Below are positions 37,805 to 46,661 of a DNA stretch of 64,000 nucleotides, in pieces. The translations under genes and the position numbers were made by a program. Source of the DNA: Dinoroseobacter sp034111085 (GTDB lineage: Bacteria; Pseudomonadota; Alphaproteobacteria; Rhodobacterales; Rhodobacteraceae); NCBI GenBank assembly GCA_034111085.1, contig JAWUXZ010000031.1:53050-117049 (forward strand), given 5' to 3'. A model generated the notes under the pieces. The model was not told where the DNA came from and ran no database searches. It saw only the letters and a list, made by a program, of their open reading frames with translations. How positions within the stretch are numbered: position 1 is the first letter of the stretch; each line of letters opens with the position of its first letter.

Positions 37805-38794
37805 TCACCCCAGCTCTACAGGCTGCCCGGTCTCAAGCGACTTGGCCGCCGCATCTGCAAGCCTTTGCGCCGCAACACCGTCCGAGATGCTTGGGTTTGA
37901 CGGGCCACCGCTTTTGAGCGCGGCAACGAATGCCTCCATTTCGGCAATATAGGCGGCCTCATAACGCTCGAGAAAGAAGTGCTTGTTGGGCGCTGTGGTG
38001 AAACCTTGCGCGCCTGCGTGCTCGACCAGATGCTCTAGCTTGTTGGCAGCTTTCAACATCCCCTCGGACCCGTGCACCTCGATGCGCTGGTCATAGCCGT
38101 AGGTTGCGCGGCGCGAGTTGTTGATCAATGCGATCTTTCCCGACGCTGTTTTCAGGGTCACGGCGGCGGTGTCGATGTCACCTGCGGCCCCAATCTTGGG
38201 GTCCACAAGGCACGAACCGGTTGCGAAAATCTCTACCGGCTCTTCGCCCAGCAGAAAACGCGCCATGTCGAGATCGTGGATCATCATGTCCCGGAAAAGA
38301 CCACCTGACTGCTCGATATAGCTGATCGGGGGCGGTGCAGGATCGCGCGATGTGATGACGACCATCTCGATTGCCCCGATGGCACCTGCGGCCAGCTCTG
38401 CTTGCAGATGCGCGAAGTTCGGATCGAAGCGGCGGTTGAAGGCGGTGAAGAACGAAACACCTGCGGCCTCGACGGCCTTTTGACACGCCGCGGCGCGCTC
38501 GGATGACAGATCGATTGGCTTTTCGCAGAAGATGGCTTTGCCAGCCGCCGCCAGCGCGTGGATTTGGTCGTAGTGCAGCGTGGTCGGCGTGGCGACGATC
38601 ACGGCGTCGATGTCGGCACTGGTGATTATGTCGTCAGCGCTGCGCACCTGCGCCCCACTGGTTTCGGCAAGCGCCTCGGCTGCAGTAGGCACCGCATCGG
38701 CGACAGCAACCAGCTTGGCAGAGCCGATCCGCAACAGGGACCGCGCGTGGACCTGACCGATGCGTCCGCATCCCAGAAGGCCGATAGTGATCAT
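37805..38794 (-). CDS. iolG: IolG, inositol 2-dehydrogenase
   Basis: NAD-dependent oxidation of myo-inositol to 2-keto-myo-inositol (scyllo-inosose). The 329-residue protein has IGLLGCGRIGQVHARSL, FCEKPIDLSSE, GGLFRDMMIHDLDMARFL and the substrate region FNRRFDPNF, all typical of IolG. I chose the ATG at 38794, because AAAGGAC lies at the right distance from it; the ATG two codons upstream (38800) is too close to that site. It is the last gene of the iolD-iolC-iolB-aldolase-iolG operon. Confidence 0.9.
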   Translation of the reverse strand: MITIGLLGCGRIGQVHARSLLRIGSAKLVAVADAVPTAAEALAETSGAQVRSADDIITSADIDAVIVATPTTLHYDQIHALAAAGKAIFCEKPIDLSSERAAACQKAVEAAGVSFFTAFNRRFDPNFAHLQAELAAGAIGAIEMVVITSRDPAPPPISYIEQSGGLFRDMMIHDLDMARFLLGEEPVEIFATGSCLVDPKIGAAGDIDTAAVTLKTASGKIALINNSRRATYGYDQRIEVHGSEGMLKAANKLEHLVEHAGAQGFTTAPNKHFFLERYEAAYIAEMEAFVAALKSGGPSNPSISDGVAAQRLADAAAKSLETGQPVELG

Positions 38795-38810
38795 GGACAT
38801 GTCCTTTGGC

Positions 38811-39641
38811 TTAGGCGGGCGCGATGCAGCGAAGTGCGGCACGGGCGGCGGTTTGGATATCAGGCTCGACTTGTTTGAGGATCGAGACACGATCGAATGT
38901 CTCGGTATCGGCCTCAAGCACGCGGCGCAAAGATTGACCGAAGGCAAGACGCAGCTCGGTCCCAATGTTGAATTTGCAGATCTTGGAGGTCTGGGCGAGG
39001 CGCGTGCGTTGGGCATGCGGCACGCCCGATCCGCCGTGGATCACCAGCGGCACGTCCGTCAACGCCTCAATCGCGCGGATGCGGTCCTCGTCCAGTCCGC
39101 CCTCGTGGTTCTGTTGGAGGTGCACATTACCGACTGAAATCGCCATCGCATCAACACCGCTTTCGCGCGCGAATTGAGCGGCCTCAGCGGGATCGGTGCC
39201 TTGCGAATTCTCGCCGTTGCTATAGCCGACAAACCCAATCTCGCCCTCGCACGAAATCCCTGCCGCATGCGCCATCTCAGCAATGCGCGCGGTCTCGTCG
39301 ATGTTCTGGGCCAGCGGTTTGCGCGACCCGTCATACATCAGCGAAGTGAAACCCGCATCAAGTGCTGCGCGGCAATCGTCAAAGGTGTAGCCGTGATCTA
39401 GGTGCGCGACCACGGGCACAGAGACAGTCTCGGCGAGTGTGCGGTACATTTTACCCAAGACCGAAAGGGGCGTGTGCGCGCGGCAAGACGGGCCCGCTTG
39501 CAGGATCACTGGAAGGCCTTCAGCCTCGGCCGCATCCACATAAGCGCGCATATCCTCCCAGCCGAGCGTGACCAGACCACCAACCGCGTAGCCGCCTGTG
39601 AGTGCGGGTTGCAGAACCTGCGAGAGCGTTGCCAGAGTCAT
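38811..39641 (-). CDS. Class II fructose-bisphosphate-type aldolase (IolJ-like)
   Basis: A 276-residue zinc-dependent class II aldolase: VVAHLDHGYTFDDC, TSLMYDGSRKPLAQNI, EGEIGFVGYSNGE, VIHGGSGVPHAQR and KFNIGTELR supply the metal and phosphate ligands. In the iol pathway IolJ cleaves 5-keto-2-deoxygluconate 6-phosphate to malonate semialdehyde and dihydroxyacetone phosphate. Its position between iolB and iolG supports that role. The start overlaps the iolB stop. Confidence 0.82.
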   Translation of the reverse strand: MTLATLSQVLQPALTGGYAVGGLVTLGWEDMRAYVDAAEAEGLPVILQAGPSCRAHTPLSVLGKMYRTLAETVSVPVVAHLDHGYTFDDCRAALDAGFTSLMYDGSRKPLAQNIDETARIAEMAHAAGISCEGEIGFVGYSNGENSQGTDPAEAAQFARESGVDAMAISVGNVHLQQNHEGGLDEDRIRAIEALTDVPLVIHGGSGVPHAQRTRLAQTSKICKFNIGTELRLAFGQSLRRVLEADTETFDRVSILKQVEPDIQTAARAALRCIAPA

Positions 39642-40480
39642 TTGAACTTCGCCACCATGTCGAGGATGCCGGGGATCGTATGGAGCTGATCTTTATGGGT
39701 TTCCTGGAAGTTTTGCACGAGGCTGCGCTGGCTCAGGCCACCGAGGATGGTGAAATAGTACATCTCATAGCCCGGAAGCACGCAGCAAGGATGGTAGCCT
39801 TTGTCGATGCAAATCGTCGAGCCATCCATGATGTGATACGCATCGCCGGGCTTGTTATCTTCGCGTTGCAGCATTTGCAGGCCCGAGCCGTAATTGGGCT
39901 TGAAGCGGAAGTTATACGTCTCGTCATGGCGGGTCTCAACGGGCAATTGGTCGGTGTCGTGCTTGTGGCTGGGAAAGCCAGACCAGCCGCCTGCGCCCAC
40001 GGTATATAGCTCGGACACGAGCAAGCGGCCGACGCGCCCATGTTGCTTTTGACCGAGTATGTGCTTGATTTTACGGTGAGTTTTGGTGTCGTCGGAGCCG
40101 TATTGCACGAAGTCGATTTCATCAGAGCGGACCGCAAACGGCTCTAGCACCTCGTCAAATTTAGCACCCGCAACGAAAACCTCGGCGCTATCGGACAGGC
40201 AGGTGAATCGCGCTTCCATACCCGTGGGCACGTAGACGCCTTCGGGCTCGCCATCCCAGACATCAACACCGCGTCCGCCCAATTTCTTGACCTCGAACCC
40301 ACCAACTTGGACGTCGAGTAACCCTGTGGCGGGCGCGATGCAGGTTTCAAATCCGGGCACCGCGTAACCGAAGCTTTCGCCCTTCTTGAGTTTGACGATA
40401 TTGAAGTAGTTCAGCGGCACCAACGCGTCGCCAATATCCACAATCGGGGCGTTCTGGTTGTCGAATGGGGCAATATGCAT
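39638..40480 (-). CDS. iolB: IolB, 5-deoxy-glucuronate isomerase (first copy)
   Basis: Isomerises 5-deoxy-glucuronate to 5-keto-2-deoxygluconate. The 280-residue double cupin has the metal-site histidines in FPSHKHDTDQ, the glutamate in RHDETYNF, DGSTICIDKGYHPCCV and the GYEMYYFTILGG block. It differs markedly from the second IolB at 51024. It is flanked by iolC (3 bases) and the aldolase (overlap). Confidence 0.88.
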   Translation of the reverse strand: MHIAPFDNQNAPIVDIGDALVPLNYFNIVKLKKGESFGYAVPGFETCIAPATGLLDVQVGGFEVKKLGGRGVDVWDGEPEGVYVPTGMEARFTCLSDSAEVFVAGAKFDEVLEPFAVRSDEIDFVQYGSDDTKTHRKIKHILGQKQHGRVGRLLVSELYTVGAGGWSGFPSHKHDTDQLPVETRHDETYNFRFKPNYGSGLQMLQREDNKPGDAYHIMDGSTICIDKGYHPCCVLPGYEMYYFTILGGLSQRSLVQNFQETHKDQLHTIPGILDMVAKFK

Positions 40481-40483
40481 AGG

Positions 40484-41482
40484 TTATCCTTCCGCGTTTT
40501 CAGATGGCGCGCTTGGCCCAGAATGGGCAGCCAGAAACGCTTCGAGTTGGTCTGTATTGGGCATCGCGGGCGCGCAGCCGGGTTTAGCAACGACGATAGC
40601 CGCACAGGCCGATCCGCGCAGGACGGCCTCGTTTAGATCGCGCCCCTCAGCCAAGCTGGCGATGAAGCCCGCCATGAAACTATCGCCCGCACCTGTAGGT
40701 TTGATGGCCTCGACAGGGTATATCCCGGTGTGCGTCTCTGTGCCGCCTGCGAAGGTGATCGCGCCGAGATGGCCCATTTTATAGACAACGATAGTCGCGC
40801 TTGAGGCGGCCAGCGCGCGGGCTTTGGCGAGGCCTTTGTCGATGCCGCCGGCCATAAAGCCAAACTCTTCGTCATTGGCAACGATCACGTCGGACAAGGC
40901 ACCGGCTTTTGACAACACCTCTTCGGCCACTTGCGGCGAGGGCCAACTGTAGGGGCGGTAGTCCACATCGAAGATGATCGGCAGACCTGCGGCGCGGGCC
41001 AGCTCGAACGCGCGGAACGCAGCTGTTCTGGACGGCTCAGCGGCGAACACGGTGCCTGCGGTGATCAGCGCGCCGTATTGGCTGTAATCAACCGCTTCGA
41101 CGTCGGCGAGGCTCATTTGAAAGTCAGCGGCCCCGTTGCGGTAGATGACCGATTGGTGACCCTGAACGCGTGTCTCATAAAGCGCGAGAGAGTTTCGAAA
41201 CTCGCCCGCAACCGGCTTCACATGGGTTGCATCGACACCGTATACGGCGAGCTGGTTGACGCAGTAGCGGCCCACCGCGTCGTCAGATACGCGCGTCACG
41301 AGTGCTGCGTGGGAGCCGAATTTAACCAGACCAGCGGCGATATTTGCAGATGATCCGCCCATCGCCACCATCATTGAGGTTGCATCTTCAATTGCGCTCC
41401 CGGCGGGCTCGGGCGAGAAATCCATACCCACGCGCCCGACGACAACGAAGCGGTTTTTCTTGATGCCAGCGAGGACGTCCAT
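40484..41482 (-). CDS. iolC: IolC, 5-dehydro-2-deoxygluconokinase
   Basis: PfkB-family sugar kinase of 332 residues that phosphorylates 5-keto-2-deoxygluconate. The glycine-rich GGSSANIAAGLVKFG motif and the catalytic GAGDSFMAGF motif (aspartate of PfkB signature 2) are intact. The start codon overlaps the iolD stop by one base (TGATG), so it is coupled to iolD. Confidence 0.93.
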   Translation of the reverse strand: MDVLAGIKKNRFVVVGRVGMDFSPEPAGSAIEDATSMMVAMGGSSANIAAGLVKFGSHAALVTRVSDDAVGRYCVNQLAVYGVDATHVKPVAGEFRNSLALYETRVQGHQSVIYRNGAADFQMSLADVEAVDYSQYGALITAGTVFAAEPSRTAAFRAFELARAAGLPIIFDVDYRPYSWPSPQVAEEVLSKAGALSDVIVANDEEFGFMAGGIDKGLAKARALAASSATIVVYKMGHLGAITFAGGTETHTGIYPVEAIKPTGAGDSFMAGFIASLAEGRDLNEAVLRGSACAAIVVAKPGCAPAMPNTDQLEAFLAAHSGPSAPSENAEG

Positions 41483-43347
41483 CAGACGCCCTTTCGCTGT
41501 TTGGCGCGGTTGGCCTCAATCTCAAGATGCTTTTCGCGAACCTTGGGATTATCGCTTACATGCGGGGTGCCGACCTCCCACCAGGTATGTCCTTGGGTCG
41601 TCCAGCCCTCGTAGGCATCGACATTCATCAAGATGACGGAGGTTTTGTCGGCGGCTTTTGCGGCTTTGAAGGCGCCTGCCAAATCGTCAGGATTATCGGC
41701 ATAGACCGCGTTGGCCCCCATCGCAGCCGCATGGGCGACGAAATCGACGGAGAACGGGTCCGGCACTGTGGGTGTGTCGGCTAGCAGGTTGTTGAAGCTC
41801 TCATTTCCGGTGTTGTTTTGCAGCTTGTTGATGACCGCAAAGCCGCCGTTGTCGAGCACGAGGATGATCAGCTTCTTGCGCGTCAGGACCGACGAATAGA
41901 GGTCAGAGTTCATCAGCATATACGACCCATCGCCGGTGAAGACGATGGTGTCGGCGTCGGGCTCGGCCTCAGCTTGGGCGATCCGCGCGCCCCAGCCACC
42001 GGCAATCTCGTACCCCATGCAGGAAAAGCCGAATTCCACATCCACGGTACCAATATCGAGCGTGCGCCAGTTGGCAGCTACTTCCGCAGGCAGGCCACCG
42101 GCAGCGGCCACAACACGGTCGCGCGGTCCTGCTAGTGCGTTCACTATGCCGATTGCTTGCGCGTAGGAGTTGGCGCGATTGCCCGGCTTCACATTCTCGG
42201 CGACGTAAGCGTCCCACTTCACGCGCTCGTCGCGGGCAAAAGCGGTCCAGCTCGGAGGTGCTTTATAACTGTCGAGGCCACCTGCCAATTGCGCAAGTCC
42301 CAGCTTTGCATCGCCAACTACAGGCAGCGACATATGCTTGCCCGCGTCATGGCGTGCGGCATTCAGCGAGATAATTTGCGCATCCTTGGCAAAGGCCGTC
42401 CACGATCCGGTGGTAAAGTCCTGCAAACGGCAGCCGACCGATAGGATCACGTCAGCGGCCTCGGCCACGGCATTGGCGCTGTCGGAGCCAGTCACACCAA
42501 CGGGGCCGATGTTGAGGTCATGGGTGGCGACCATATTGGCGCGCCCAGCAATGGTCTCTATCACGGGGATCTGGTGGGCTTCGGCAAAAGCGGTCATCTC
42601 GGCCACGGCGAGCGAGTATTGCACGCCGCCGCCTGCGATAATCACCGGGCGTTTTGCAGATTTAAGCAGCGCAACTGCATCGGCGACCTCGCCTGCATCG
42701 GGTGTGATGCGGCGAATGCGGTGGGTTTTCTCCTCAAAGAACGAGGCCGGATAGTCGAAGGCCCAGCCTTGCACGTCTTGGGGCAAACCGATGAAGGCCG
42801 GGCCGCAATCGGCAGGGTCGAGCATGGTCGCAAGCGCTGCCGGCAAAGACTGGATGATCTGTGCTGGGTGCGTAATGCGGTCCCAATAGCGTGTGACTGC
42901 CTTGAACGCGTCGTTCACGCCCAGCGTCGGATTGTTGAAATGCTCAAGCTGTTGCAGCACCGGATCTGGCAGGCGGGTCAGGAACGAATCGCCACACAGC
43001 ATCAACATCGGCAAGCGGTTGGCGTGCGCAAGCGCGGACGCCGTCAGCAAGTTCGCCGTACCGGGGCCCGCCGAGGCGGTGCATAACATAAAGCGGCGGC
43101 GCAAATGGTATTTGGCATAGGCCGCAGCGGCAAAGCCCATGCCCTGCTCGTTTTGGCCACGATAGAGCGGCAACGTCTCAAAGTGATCATAAAGTGCCTC
43201 ACCCAGACACGTCACGTTGCCATGGCCGAAGATGCCAAAGCCGCCACCGCAGACGCGTTGGCGAACGCCACCCGTCTCGATGTACTGCGCGTCCAGATAG
43301 CGGATGATGGCTTGCGCCGTTGTCAGGCGTATCGTCTTATCGCTCAT
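41482..43347 (-). CDS. iolD: IolD, 3D-(3,5/4)-trihydroxycyclohexane-1,2-dione hydrolase
   Basis: ThDP-dependent ring-opening hydrolase of inositol degradation. The 621-residue protein has the acetolactate-synthase fold, the ThDP motif TGDGSYMLMNSD and LVLDNGGFAVINKLQ, and the N-terminal QNEQGMGFAAAAYAKY. The start at 43347 (MSDKTIRLTTAQA) follows GGGGGAGGACC; an in-frame ATG 48 bases upstream is less likely. It is the first gene of the minus-strand iol operon and faces the LacI-type palindrome at 43433. Confidence 0.94.
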   Translation of the reverse strand: MSDKTIRLTTAQAIIRYLDAQYIETGGVRQRVCGGGFGIFGHGNVTCLGEALYDHFETLPLYRGQNEQGMGFAAAAYAKYHLRRRFMLCTASAGPGTANLLTASALAHANRLPMLMLCGDSFLTRLPDPVLQQLEHFNNPTLGVNDAFKAVTRYWDRITHPAQIIQSLPAALATMLDPADCGPAFIGLPQDVQGWAFDYPASFFEEKTHRIRRITPDAGEVADAVALLKSAKRPVIIAGGGVQYSLAVAEMTAFAEAHQIPVIETIAGRANMVATHDLNIGPVGVTGSDSANAVAEAADVILSVGCRLQDFTTGSWTAFAKDAQIISLNAARHDAGKHMSLPVVGDAKLGLAQLAGGLDSYKAPPSWTAFARDERVKWDAYVAENVKPGNRANSYAQAIGIVNALAGPRDRVVAAAGGLPAEVAANWRTLDIGTVDVEFGFSCMGYEIAGGWGARIAQAEAEPDADTIVFTGDGSYMLMNSDLYSSVLTRKKLIILVLDNGGFAVINKLQNNTGNESFNNLLADTPTVPDPFSVDFVAHAAAMGANAVYADNPDDLAGAFKAAKAADKTSVILMNVDAYEGWTTQGHTWWEVGTPHVSDNPKVREKHLEIEANRAKQRKGV

Positions 43348-43432
43348 CTGCTGGTCCTCCCCCGAGGTCTCAAATTGTGCACTCGCGTGTTTCATCGCGC
43401 TTGACGCTGTTGTTGGTTAAAAGATACGCGTG

Positions 43433-43448
43433 TTGCAACCGGTTGCAA
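43433..43448. promoter_or_regulatory. LacI operator, perfect 16-bp palindrome between iolD and the Gfo/Idh operon
   Basis: TTGCAACCGGTTGCAA is a perfect palindrome with the central CG of LacI-family sites. It lies 20 bases upstream of the plus-strand gene at 43469 and 85 upstream of iolD. The same sequence, 15 of 16 bases, occurs at 47720 in front of the lacI gene at 47657, which ties that regulator to the iol operons. Confidence 0.85.
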
Positions 43449-43468
43449 TCGGTTTTTAAGGGGGAACG

Positions 43469-44572
43469 ATGCAAGAGATCGGTTTAGGCATAATTGGCGG
43501 CGGATATATGGGCAAAGCTCATGCCGTGGCACATGCAGCGGTGGGGGCTGTTTTTAACACCCGTTTGCGTCCGCGCTTGGAAATGGTTGCAGCATCATCA
43601 TTGGCATCAGCCGAGCGATATCGCGACGCCTTTGGCTTTGCGCGCGCCGCAACCGATTGGAGTGCACTTATCGAGGATCCTCGGGTCGAAGCGGTTGTGA
43701 TCGCCTCCCCGCAAGAAACCCACCGCGAGGCCGCTGAATTGGCATTTTCGCTCGGAAAGCCAGTGTTTTGCGAGAAACCACTGGGTGCCTCGGTGGCAGA
43801 TGCTGAGGCGATGGTAGCGGCTGCAAAAGCAAGTGGCTGCGTGAACATGGTCGGCTTCAACTACATCCGCACACCCGCCTCGCAATTCGCCAAAGCGCTG
43901 GTGGCCGAGGGCACGATTGGCGACGTGACGTGGTTCCGGGGCGAGCATACTGAAGACTTTCTATCCGATTCCGCCATCCCCGCGAACTGGCGCACGGATG
44001 GCGATGCAAACGGCACAATGGGCGATCTGGCCCCGCATATGATAAACGCCGCCCTGGCGCTGCTTGGACCGATTTCAAGCGTCATGGGCGCGATTGAAAC
44101 GGTGCACCCGACGCGCGGTGGCGTGGCCGTGACCAATGATGACCACGCTCAGATGATGTGCAGATTCGCGGGCGGCGCGATGGGGCATATGTATTTCAGC
44201 CGTGTCGCGACGGGCCGAAAAATGGGCTATGCCTACGAGATTACAGGCACCAAAGGGGCGATCCGTTTCGATCAAGAAGATCAGAACGCGATCTGGCTCT
44301 ATAAGGCGGAAGGACCGGAAGCCGAGCGCGGTTTTCGCAAAATCCTGACCGGTCCGGCGCACCCAAATTATGCCGCGTTTTGCCAAGGTCCCGGCCATGG
44401 CACTGGCTATCAAGACCAGATTATCATCGAGGCACGCGATTTTCTCGACGCGATTGCCGACAACACTGCGCACTGGCCCAACTTTGCCGATGGCCTCGCC
44501 GTCAGTCGGGTGATAGAGGCCGCGCGCGCATCGCACACAACCGGATCATGGACGCACGTCCAAGGCGTTTGA
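43469..44572 (+). CDS. Gfo/Idh/MocA-family oxidoreductase (inositol dehydrogenase-like)
   Basis: A 367-residue dehydrogenase: LGIIGGGYMGKAHAVAH, VFCEKPLGASVADAEA and DLAPHMINAALAL are the family motifs. It starts after AAGGGGGAACG. It is the first gene of the plus-strand operon facing iolD and is followed 13 bases later by the iolE-like gene, which suggests that it acts on an inositol isomer. Confidence 0.86.
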   Translation: MQEIGLGIIGGGYMGKAHAVAHAAVGAVFNTRLRPRLEMVAASSLASAERYRDAFGFARAATDWSALIEDPRVEAVVIASPQETHREAAELAFSLGKPVFCEKPLGASVADAEAMVAAAKASGCVNMVGFNYIRTPASQFAKALVAEGTIGDVTWFRGEHTEDFLSDSAIPANWRTDGDANGTMGDLAPHMINAALALLGPISSVMGAIETVHPTRGGVAVTNDDHAQMMCRFAGGAMGHMYFSRVATGRKMGYAYEITGTKGAIRFDQEDQNAIWLYKAEGPEAERGFRKILTGPAHPNYAAFCQGPGHGTGYQDQIIIEARDFLDAIADNTAHWPNFADGLAVSRVIEAARASHTTGSWTHVQGV

Positions 44573-44585
44573 AGGAGAGACCCCC

Positions 44586-45482
44586 GTGACGATTAGAATT
44601 GGCAACGCCCCCTGTTCTTGGGGCGTAGAATTTGCGGATGATCCGCGCAATCCCAACTGGCGCGATGTGCTGCGGGAGAACGCTGAGGCCGGCTATAAAG
44701 GGATCGAGCTTGGCCCGGTTGGCTTCATGCCCGAAGACCCTGCGACCCTATCGGAAGCGCTGTCGGAGTTCGATCAAGAGCTGATCGGTGGCGTGGTCTT
44801 TCGACCGTTTCACGAGCCGGATCAATGGGACGATGTGCTGGATGCGTCTGTGCGCACATGCAAGGCGCTGACCGCCCATGGGGCCAAGCATCTGGTATTG
44901 ATCGACTCGATCTCGGCCCGGCGTGCACCGACAGCTGGTCGCGCGAATGCAGCTGAGCAAATGGATTTGGCCGAGTGGACCGCCTACCGTGACCGGATTG
45001 CCCATGTGGCAAAAATGGGCGCTGAAGAGTACGGCCTGACCGTCGGCATCCATGCCCATGCAGCGGGGTTTATGGATTTTGAGCCGGAGTTGATTCGCCT
45101 TCTGGACGAGGTCGACGAGAGTATTCTAAAGATCTGCTTTGACACCGGGCACCACTCTTTTGCCGGGTTTGATCCGGTGGCCTTCATGGAAAAATACGTC
45201 TCTCGCATCAGCTACATGCACTTCAAGGACATCGATCCGGTCGTGAAAGCCGACGTAATCGCCAAGGGCACGGGGTTTTATGATGCCTGCGGGCAAGGCA
45301 TTTTCTGCAACCTCGGCGACGGTGATGTGAACTTTCCGCGCGTACGTGAAATCCTCATCGAGAACGGTTTTGAGGGCTGGTGTACGGTTGAGCAGGACTG
45401 CGATCCAACCTTACCTGACACTGACGCGCTCGGCGATGCCAAGGCAAACCGCGCCTATTTGCAATCTATCGGCTTTAGCTAA
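44586..45482 (+). CDS. iolE: IolE-like inosose dehydratase
   Basis: A 298-residue TIM-barrel protein of the sugar isomerase superfamily. IolE dehydrates 2-keto-myo-inositol. The N-terminal IGNAPCSWGVEF, metal-ligand regions HAHAAGFMDFE, FDTGHHSFAG, YMHFKDIDP and the C-terminal GDGDVNFPRVREI and WCTVEQDCDP fit IolE. It starts with GTG at 44586 after AAGGAGA. Its position opposite iolD supports the role; the alternative is a MocC-type isomerase. Confidence 0.75.
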   Translation: MTIRIGNAPCSWGVEFADDPRNPNWRDVLRENAEAGYKGIELGPVGFMPEDPATLSEALSEFDQELIGGVVFRPFHEPDQWDDVLDASVRTCKALTAHGAKHLVLIDSISARRAPTAGRANAAEQMDLAEWTAYRDRIAHVAKMGAEEYGLTVGIHAHAAGFMDFEPELIRLLDEVDESILKICFDTGHHSFAGFDPVAFMEKYVSRISYMHFKDIDPVVKADVIAKGTGFYDACGQGIFCNLGDGDVNFPRVREILIENGFEGWCTVEQDCDPTLPDTDALGDAKANRAYLQSIGFS

Positions 45483-45494
45483 GGAGCCTTCGAA

Positions 45495-46631
45495 ATGACG
45501 AAATTAAACTGGGGTATGATCGGCGGCGGCGAAGGCAGCCAGATCGGGCCAGCGCACCGACTTGGCGCGCAAGCCGATGGCAATTTTGTGTTGGCAGCCG
45601 GGGCGTTAGACGTCGATGCGGCGAAGGGTAAAGCCTACGGCGAAAGCCTCGGCATCGCTACAGATCGCGCCTATGGCAACTGGCAGGAGATGCTCGCGGG
45701 TGAGAAAAATCGCGCCGACCGCGTGGACCTTGTGACCGTTGCGACACCAAACAGCACCCATTTCGAGATCACGAAAGCCTTCCTTGAGGCAGGCTTCAAC
45801 GTGCTGTGTGAAAAGCCGATGACCATGACAGTCGAAGAGGGCGAAGAGATCGTGCGCGTGGCTGAGGCAACGGGCAAGGTTTGCGCCGTCAACTACTGCT
45901 ATTCGGCCTATCCGATGGTGCGCGAGATGCGCGAGATGGTTGCGACGGGCCAGATCGGCAAGGTCCGTCTGGTTGTAGCGAATTTCAGCCATGGCCATCA
46001 CGGCGATGCATCCGACGCAGACAATCCACGCGTGCGTTGGCGGTATGATCCGGCAATGGCCGGTGTGTCAGGTCAATTCGCCGATTGCGGTATCCACGCG
46101 ATGCACATGGCCAGCTTTATTGCAGGCGATGAGGTGGAAAAATTGTCGGCAGACTTCGCTTCGACAATCCCCAGCCGCACTCTGGAAGACGACGCGATGG
46201 TCAATTTCCGCATGAGTGGCGGGACCGTCGGGCGGCTTTGGACCTCGTCAGTTGCCATCGGGCGTCAGCACGGGTTCGACATTCAGGTGTTTGGCGAAAC
46301 CGGCGGGATGCGTTGGGCCTCTGAGCAACCCAACCAAGTCTACTACACCCCGGTTGGCGGGCGTACACAGATTATGGAAAAGGGCGATGACAGCCTGTCA
46401 AACGAGGCGCAGCGCCTCAGCCGCGTGGCAATCGCCCACCCCGAAGGCTTTCCCTTGGCGGTTGCGAATATCTACGTCGATCTGGCGGCAAAAATTCGAG
46501 GTGAAGACGCTGGATCGCTGCCTTTGGCCGTGGACGGAGTTCGATCAATGGCCGCGGTCTATGCGGCTGTGGCCTCAGCCAAAAACAACGGTGCTTGGGT
46601 CGATGCGCGACCTCCGATGTTTCAAGTCTGA
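45495..46631 (+). CDS. Gfo/Idh/MocA-family oxidoreductase
   Basis: A 378-residue dehydrogenase with GMIGGGEGSQIGPAHR in place of the normal Rossmann start, a pattern typical of one Gfo/Idh subgroup found in iol clusters, and LCEKPMTMTVEEGEE, FADCGIHAMHMASF in the C-terminal domain. A good ribosome-binding site (AAGGAG) precedes the ATG. It may use scyllo-inositol or another inositol isomer; not proved. Confidence 0.86.
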   Translation: MTKLNWGMIGGGEGSQIGPAHRLGAQADGNFVLAAGALDVDAAKGKAYGESLGIATDRAYGNWQEMLAGEKNRADRVDLVTVATPNSTHFEITKAFLEAGFNVLCEKPMTMTVEEGEEIVRVAEATGKVCAVNYCYSAYPMVREMREMVATGQIGKVRLVVANFSHGHHGDASDADNPRVRWRYDPAMAGVSGQFADCGIHAMHMASFIAGDEVEKLSADFASTIPSRTLEDDAMVNFRMSGGTVGRLWTSSVAIGRQHGFDIQVFGETGGMRWASEQPNQVYYTPVGGRTQIMEKGDDSLSNEAQRLSRVAIAHPEGFPLAVANIYVDLAAKIRGEDAGSLPLAVDGVRSMAAVYAAVASAKNNGAWVDARPPMFQV

Positions 46632-46661
46632 CAGCAGCGAAATGCGCGGCGTTGAGGTTGC

